Assembly: GCA_022495995.1 (NCBI GenBank)
Contig: JAFEMH010002500.1
Coordinates: 272,719-336,718 of the forward strand
Length of the DNA: 64,000 nucleotides
From: Adenophora triphylla var. japonica
Lineage: Eukaryota > Streptophyta > Magnoliopsida > Asterales > Campanulaceae
Direction: 5' to 3'
Shown: positions 58,094 to 64,000 of the stretch, piece by piece
Numbering within the stretch: position 1 is the stretch's first letter
Layout: every line of letters begins with the position of its first letter
The notes under the pieces: model-generated
The model's database searches: none
Seen by the model: only the letters and a program-made list of their open reading frames with translations
What the model was told of the DNA's origin: nothing
Translations under genes and position numbers: made by a program

Positions 58094-58400
58094 AGAAGAA
58101 CAAGCTGTGCATCTCTTGGCACTCCATGTAGTGTCGAACTACGCGGACTGAGCCCTCTAGTCTGAGGGGAACGTAGGCAACCTTAATTGGTCCGGTCTAA
58201 AAATACACAAAAAGTCAAAAGTTTGAATGTCAATCAAGACCTCCATCAAGCTACGCACTTTTCAAGAACACGCCCGGCAGGTCACCTTGACCAAGTCAAA
58301 CGACGGCGGCAACATCAAAGGACATCAGGGTCACTCGGCATCAAACAGGCGGCTCATGTACGCTTCCAAGCCGGGGCTTGTCTTCGCCCTCACGCGCTTC
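58094..58400 (+). other. Start of the element's 3' region
   Basis: Just after pol; GGGGAACGTAGGCAACCTTAA (58158-58178, one 21-base block given in outline) resembles GGTTGCCTACGTTCCC at 25780 in the first element's 3' region. No coding signal. Confidence 0.4.
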
Positions 58401-58560
58401 AAAAAAAAAAAAAAAAAGAGCTCGAGCAAGGGCTCACAAAAAAAAAAAAAAAAAAAAAAAAGAGAGCTCGAGCAAGGGCTCACAAAAAAAAAAAAAAAAG
58501 AGCTCGAGCAAGGGCTCACAAAAAAAAAAAATAACAAAAGAAGCTCAAGCGAAGGCTGCG
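58401..58560 (+). repeat. Poly(A)-spaced repeat of GAGCTCGAGCAAGGGCTC
   Basis: Three exact copies and one changed copy of GAGCTCGAGCAAGGGCTCAC, separated by A runs of 12-22 bases. Lys-rich frames across it are artefacts. Confidence 0.9.
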
Positions 58561-59290
58561 AAAGAGGTCAAGAGCCCGACGCCAACAAGAGGCAAGGAAG
58601 CTACGAAAAAGACCGTCAAAACGACTTGTCGAGGAGCATTCAACCTCTCGGCCAAGCACTGAAAGCCTCGGCAAAGGGGATTGCCGTCGGGGCCCAGGCA
58701 CTTCGGTCCGCGAATGCAACGAGAAAAGTTCAAAGATGGACGCCGACAAAGTGCACAACGAAGCAAAGGCAAACAAGAGATCTTGCGTCTCGACAAAGCT
58801 TTAAAAAGTAAATCACAAATCACTAACTTGGTTACAACATTTCTTGATGAGTTCAAGCACGGTCTACTCTCGAGTTCACAACATGCTAAAAGACGACTTA
58901 ATACATTTAACTAATAATGTGTTTGCAATGCAATGAATGGATACCTAGGAGGTCATTCCGCGCCATCTGCGCTTGTCCTCGCCATTCTTTCCTTTCTTCC
59001 CTCGTCCCGGCGAGTCTTCTTTCGCTTCACGTGAACCAACTCTGCGTCTCTCGGTCCAGAGATCTGGGGTCCTCCCGTAGAGTCAAACAATCCGGTAGCT
59101 CTCGGGGCTTCATTCGCCGTGCTTCGGCTCGGATCTCCTCACTGCGAGTGCGTAAAGAGGACCTCTCCTGTCGGTCGGTCAACTCTAGTCTCGTAGTCAA
59201 ACAAAGTGTCTCCCGTCACATCGAAAGGGTCGGACCGGAGCTTCGGAACTCCTAAGGCAATAGGCTACTACGGCAGCCGGGTCCCAGAAT
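58561..59290. other. Unresolved part of the 3' region
   Basis: GC-richer than intergenic DNA, with short frames on both strands, none recognised. Confidence 0.35.
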
Positions 59291-59292
59291 CG

Positions 59293-60464
59293 CTACACGC
59301 ACTGCTCTCCAGAGACCACTTGGGGCTTGACACTTTGCTCATACCGGGCCGGATGCGAGTCGTCAATACAACGCTCCCAGACGTCTAAGGAGTACCACGG
59401 GAGGGAAAGCGGAATACTTCCATACCCTCGGAAAATACAAGAAGGCACTGAAGGCCATACAAGAGGAACTACCTCCGCGGTAGCAAGGTCATCCCGGCCC
59501 AACAAAGGCTCTGCTTCATCCCAAGCTGGCAGGAAACAAGCGACGGAATATAGAAGGAGGACCAAGACAAACCTGGAACTCGACAACGTAGGACCCTTCT
59601 GCCAGATCCTCACGGTCTCGATCCTCCCGGTCACGGAACCCACCGGCGGATCGATGCGTACCAAGTTTGTGCCATCCATCTCTCCCAGGCGGGTGATCCA
59701 TATCCAACACAAGAGGTCGGCGAAGCAAATGACCACGGGCTAAACGACGTCGGAGCCTCGGGCATGGCTGAAGTCTCTCTCGCGGCCACAAGGTGAGCAA
59801 AGCGGGGCTTCCCCTCTCATAAAAACGATCCCCGGTCGCCGGACGGTCGATACCATGAAGAGTCTCCCCGGCACCAACGGGACAATATCCTCTCCGGCTC
59901 TGCGAGTGCCTACCGCATCTAGCAAAGCGCCATCACAAATGCCAAGGGAGGCGACCGGAAAAGCGTCGCCATCACGCACAAGGCAAATACATCCCAAAGA
60001 GACGTCACTCTCATCATCAACCATGAACCGCTCCGGCGGCTCGAAATGTCGATATGACCCGAATCAAGGATCATGCCTGCACTTCTTCCAACGAAGTACG
60101 AAGAAAGTCTGCCAAGCTTCACGCTCGCGCGGCACCACCAATCGAAAGGAAGCGAGATGGCCTCCACCTCCGGTCCTCCAATCAAGCCCGAAAATCCTCA
60201 AAAGTGGGCACCATTTCATTATAGGAGAAACGGTACACGTGCCTCCTAACATCCCAGAACTTCGCGGCGGCCCGCAGCAAATCCCAATCGGGAACCCAAC
60301 TCCTTAAAAGACCAAATCGAGCAAAGACGAAACCTTACCTCGGCCCGTCTACGATGCCTCATACGGCGCCGCATCCACGTTTTCAAGCTGCTCGAGGAAG
60401 TGTGCTTGCCTCTCCTGCGAAAGCCTCGGCAAAATTCTAGGGACGTACGAAGAATCCATGGCAA
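59293..60464 (-). pseudogene. Unrecognised antisense coding-like region
   Basis: Several minus-strand frames run in series: MDSSYVPRILPRLSQERQAH (start at 60459), then RTGGGGHLASFRLVVPRERE (60210-60130), MVDDESDVSLGCICLVRDGD (60024-59960) and further frames to 59293. Together they would give a ~380-residue protein broken by shifts. I do not recognise a domain. Upstream of the first ATG are two CCGTACGG palindromes and a CATAAATGC TATA-like word, so it has its own promoter-like region. Antisense extra genes are known in Tat-lineage elements. Confidence 0.45.
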
Positions 60465-60577
60465 AAATGGAGGTTCCTAGAGAAAATGGGGAAGAAAGCT
60501 CGAAAATGGTGCAAATGGGGAAATGAGGAAGAACCGAGACACTTGGAAAGCATTTATGTCCTTCCCAAAGCAAGGTT

Positions 60578-60622
60578 GGTCCGTACGGACCTCTTTGCAT
60601 GCTAAGTATGTCCGTACGGACC
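60578..60622 (-). promoter_or_regulatory. CCGTACGG palindromes before the antisense gene
   Basis: GGTCCGTACGGACC at 60578-60591 (exact) and TGTCCGTACGGACC at 60609-60622, each with the same CTCTTTGC/CTCCTTGC neighbour as in the LTR. They lie ~120-160 bases upstream of the antisense ATG at 60459. Confidence 0.75.
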
Positions 60623-61100
60623 TCCTTGCAAACAGAACCCATTTCCACGACAAACGGTACAAAAGCCCACTGTCACCCTCGGCAAAACCTTGCTCCAAAG
60701 CGCCCAACAGCTGGCCAAAGCCATTCCCGGCAAACAAACACTACCCACGAACACACTCTCGGCTCACGTGGCATGCACAAAATAAAAAATAATAATAGCA
60801 ACAATTTCTAGGACAATTCCGGGAATCACAAAAATGACATTACATCTTAAAATAAAATCTTTGTTTGCCATGCAAATACATGTGTTTTATTACAGGTACC
60901 CATAAATGTCATTTGCTAAACAAAAAAAAAAAAAAGAGGGATATGAAAAGAGGGAAAGCAAATGAATACTAATCGGAATCCTCGGCATCATCATCCTCGC
61001 CGAGGTCCTCCAAAGAAAAGTCGGGCATCCCGGCGAACTCGCCGTCACATCCTCGTCGTCGAATCACGAGCACCAGCAGGAGGCTCCCACGAAAAGTACT
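60623..61100. other. Spacer between the two antisense coding regions
   Basis: Mostly AT-rich (60780-60960) with an A run at 60921-60935. Nothing recognised. Confidence 0.4.
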
Positions 61101-62982
61101 CGGAAGGATCAAATCCGGCGAAAGGATCAAAGAAAGAAGGCTACGAGGAACCCTCACCTGTGCGCCATGCGGAGGCATGAGCGATAAAGAGTTTGCTCCC
61201 TCGAAGGCCACTGCGGCTCCCGAAGATGTCCGGCATCCATGCTATGCCGCCCCCTCGAGGTCCCTCTGCTGCGGCTCGGCTCGGCTCTAGGCGGAGGAAC
61301 GTCCTGAGAGTGCCTCGAAGGCATAGGCTCGTACGCCGGCACGCGTCGCGAGACCGGCAGATATCTTCGAAGCCATCTTCTTGCAAGCGACCTCGTCGCC
61401 ACGTAACGGCGAGTCGGCATATCATAGGCTCTCCCGGGACTGCACCAACAAGCGACCAAGGAAACGCTCGGCAATACGGTTATACTCAACAACAAAAAGA
61501 GAAAAATACGGAAAAGATGCCAAGATGGAAAAGAGTAAGCACACTCACCGATCTATCGGGGTCCGCTCTGTATGCGGCGGAGCTGCTCAGGGAACGGATC
61601 TGAGACACCCTCCTCCTCGATCCGTCCCCGCGGACGTACGTGAAATCCGGTCCGGCATCGGAACCTGCAGGGGAGCTGCGGGCCGGCCTCTCTCTCCCAG
61701 CGCCGGTACTGCGGCGTCCTCGGCTTCCTCCTCACGAAGGCCCCGTACTCCTCTCCATATAAAATGAACTCCTCGGCGCCAGAGCACCGCGAGGTACCTC
61801 TCGAAATCGAGCACGTCCATGTCCGGGAATCAAGCATCCCAGAAGGGAGGGTCCCTCGGAGCCACGGGAAGCACAGGGCCATCTTTGCCCGAGAAGACCC
61901 GCTCCCAGGATACATGACATCACAAGTCGAGCCCCGCGGCATCTTGCGCGGCTGTCGCCTCGGGAGCCCTCGAACTCATCCCCCTCATCACAGAGCCCAG
62001 GGAACAAGACGAACCCCTCGGGCTATCCCTCTCCAGGACGGCTCACTGCACATCCCGTAGGCGATGGTGAGCTTCCCCCTGCTGGTCCTCCTCTTCCTCG
62101 CCGTGCGAGCCCGGCCCGGCATAGCGGGTGCGCGGCAACGGCCCAGGATCTACTATCCCACGGGAAGCCTTTGGAAAACCTCATAAAACCACACTGTGAC
62201 AAAAAACGAGAGAAGGCTCGGTGCAAAAGACAACGGAGAAAAGACAAGTTGCTAAATCAAAAAACGGCAATAAACTCATACCTCCGAGCAAAGTCAAAAC
62301 GGGCCAGACGGGCGCCGCCCAGGCTAAACCGGTCCAAGGAGAAGTAGAGCTCGGCCAGGCTTTGCCTCGCCCCAAGCAATGTCGCGAGACCCTATCCGAG
62401 TCAATCAAGCTCTCCAACGAGCAAAGGGAGGCTGCGGTCGCGTGGTTCGAGAACAAAGTCTCGGACGGTGCATACCACAAAAGGAGCGCGCCAAGCTGCT
62501 CCGCATCACTGGCGGTACCCGGATGTAGGCCCCAATGCGCCGTAATCTTGACTCACGTCACTATACGGCATGCCCAGGCCCTGCGAGGACGAGGCTCAAA
62601 GCCCGGCGGCTCGGTCGGCACCACATCGGAGATCATGTCTCTCCACCGTACCGGCCCTCCTTTGAAGGAAAGCCGGTGATCGCGGCAAAGTCGGTAGGCG
62701 TCACCGTCACCTCTCCCGGCTCGAGATGGAAGGTGTGGGTGGTATCCCACCCGGTACTCGAAAGGCCAAGGAAGACGCTCTTGTTCTTCCTCGTGTCGAA
62801 ACTCCGGCCCGGGTTCTCAACGAACACACGCCGGGCCGAAGCATAAACCGGCCTCAGGGGACTCGGCCTGCAGATCCACGAAATATCGGGCATCATTGCG
62901 CCGGCTCAACAACGGCCTCGGCGATCCCGAGTCTTCATCCTCTTGGCCTTCCGGCCATCAAGCCCCGCATCTGCGGGTAAAC
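61100..62982 (-). pseudogene. Antisense plant mobile domain (PMD, aminotransferase-like) protein, main exon
   Basis: The best block is RRVFVENPGRSFDTRKN, then THTFHLEPGEVTVTPTDFAAITGFP (62830-62665), the signature of the plant mobile domain (T-H-T-F-H ... G-E-x-T-x-T ... D-x-A). Further minus-strand frames (EEFILYGEEYGAFVRRKPRTPQYRRWERE, 61780-61680; others to 61154) fit the expected downstream part but are in different frames. PMD proteins (MAIN/MAIL type) occur both as host genes and inside retrotransposons. Here it lies antisense to pol in the 3' region of the element. Stops and shifts make this copy inactive. Confidence 0.7.
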
Positions 62983-63723
62983 CTGCAGCCAAAGATTACG
63001 TCAATCCACGAATTACTTAATATAAAGGCACATATAACCCGTCACAAAAACACGGCACATATAATGCACATAATTTTCACATATATCATACATACAATTT
63101 TTCCCATGCAGTCCGTCACAAAAACACGGCACACACTGTACACATTTTCTCAAAAAAAAAAAAAGGGGATTAAACCCTACACGACACATTTTCAAAAAAA
63201 AGTCCGTCCCAACACGGCAAAGGCACATATAACCCGTCACAAAAACACGACACATATTGCACATATTTTCCCCACAAAGTCCGTCACAAAAACACGGCAC
63301 ACACGGCACGACACATATGCATAACACATTTTTCAAAAAAAAATCCGTCCCTACACGGCACACACTTTCACATATAACCCGTCACAAAACACGGCACATG
63401 TCACATTTTTTCACAAAAATTATCACTACACGATAATTTTTCTCATAATGTACATACATAAATAGCATACGGTACAAAACACCAAAGCATGCATTTCATT
63501 AGAGAGGCACTTTATTTTCACAAATAAAAGCTAATCTACACATTTACGCACAAAATACACATACCCGCAATTTTTACATGTCCATTTTCAACAATTCATC
63601 AAGAATTTCACAAAAGGCATAAAATAATAACAAAAAATTCAAAAATGCGAAAAACTAAAACCTAGTTCTAGCATTCAAAAATTCGACGGGGAATCAAAAC
63701 GGAGCAGATTTCTTACCTCCCCG
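62983..63723 (-). other. Probable intron of the antisense PMD gene
   Basis: The donor-like GAG|GTAAGAAATC at 63723 and acceptor-like GGCTGCAG|GTTTACC at 62983 bound a 741-bp AT-rich stretch. It holds about six copies of CCGTCACAAAAACACGG (63042-63390). The joined phases do not give one open frame, so the exact sites, or an indel in the exon, remain open. Confidence 0.45.
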
Positions 63724-63885
63724 ACGTTCGTAGAGCGACGATTGTGCACCTCCGGATTCGGATACAAGACATCCGGGTTCTTCGAAGATGGAACGAACGA
63801 AATCCAATTCCTTTGGAGCTCCATCCGTTGCTCGACCACCTCTTGACTGCGTTGACGACGACTCCTTCGAGATCCCTCCGCCATT
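63724..63885 (-). pseudogene. First exon of the antisense PMD gene
   Basis: From the ATG at 63885 the minus strand reads MAEGSRRSRRQRSQEVVEQR, then NWISFVPSSKNPDVLYPNPE, and ends NVGE at a canonical GT donor. The upstream sequence (63886-64000) is a plausible pyrimidine-poor leader. The link to the PMD exon rests on order, strand and splice-site look. Confidence 0.45.
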
Positions 63886-64000
63886 GCAAGCAATTCAAGC
63901 TAAGAAAAATGGAAGATTTTGGACAAAAATGGAGTTTTCTCTCTTTTCTCTCTCATTTGGTTCTGTAGCCTTTGGAAATGGGAAATGAAGAGGTTGCCTC

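Larger units (their letters stand above)
50111..64000 (+). mobile_element. Second Tat/Ogre-type Ty3/gypsy element, right end beyond window
   Basis: Plus orientation: LTR, tRNA-Arg-like primer site, gag, protease, integrase, a long 3' region, and antisense genes. The 3' LTR is not in the window. The leader (52630-52830) and gag C-terminus match the first Tat/Ogre-type element, and the LTR ends share GGCGTGGCGACTC. RT and RNase H are missing between 55.7 and 56.9 kb, and all coding parts have stops or shifts. The start at 50111 (TGTGATATAG) is a guess, since the second LTR is not available. Confidence 0.75.

Noticed and set aside
58187..58811. Lys-rich nuclear-type protein
   Set aside because: Poly-A-spaced repeat gives AAA codons in all frames.

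Overview
The window looks like nuclear DNA of a dicot-type flowering plant. Almost all of it is nested, decaying transposable elements: Ty3/gypsy and Ty1/copia LTR elements, an RTE-type LINE, Stowaway and Tourist MITEs, a CACTA element and a MULE. There is one convincing host gene, an intronless MEKK-type protein kinase of the MAPKKK17/18 group (38960-40174, +). There are no operons, ribosome binding sites, rRNA or intact tRNA genes.

Layout, left to right. 1-5981 is a minus-strand Ty3/gypsy element with long LTRs, inserted into the reverse transcriptase of a minus-strand Ty1/copia element (5982-9277). 9803-12963 is a plus-strand RTE LINE broken by frameshifts. 13184-13427 is a Tourist-like MITE. 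17144-18506 is a small non-autonomous LTR element whose right end is a 120-bp-arm hairpin of LTR sequence, still flanked by a perfect 5-bp target duplication. 20314-32619 is a minus-strand Tat/Ogre-type element (tRNA-Arg primer site, 1.7-kb LTRs, gag but no pol, minisatellites in its 3' region) that landed in an LTR-like sequence next to a broken MULE transposase (32648-34098).

35176-42962 holds three related elements of unknown class (A 35176-35848, B 37501-37963, C 41646-42962). Their terminal inverted repeats are themselves hairpins, and their interiors are degenerate tandem repeats. C also carries a piece of a PP2A B'-type regulatory subunit gene. The kinase gene lies between B and C, with five or more Stowaway MITEs around it.

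43344-49191 is a non-autonomous CACTA element (TSD AGT). It contains a MITE, a (TA)n run, an inverted pair of telomere-like tracts and 13 units of a ~165-bp satellite. From about 50.1 kb to the window end is a second Tat/Ogre-type element on the plus strand: LTR, tRNA-Arg-like primer site, gag, protease and integrase (RT-RNase H missing), then antisense genes that include a broken plant-mobile-domain protein.

Two themes cross the window. First, several elements have young-looking LTRs or termini but no usable enzymes, so they were probably mobilised in trans. Second, perfect 12-14-bp CpG-containing palindromes sit just upstream of TATA boxes in three different LTRs, and one of these palindromes recurs in front of an antisense gene in the same element. 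All homology calls are by eye from translated motifs; no database search was run.
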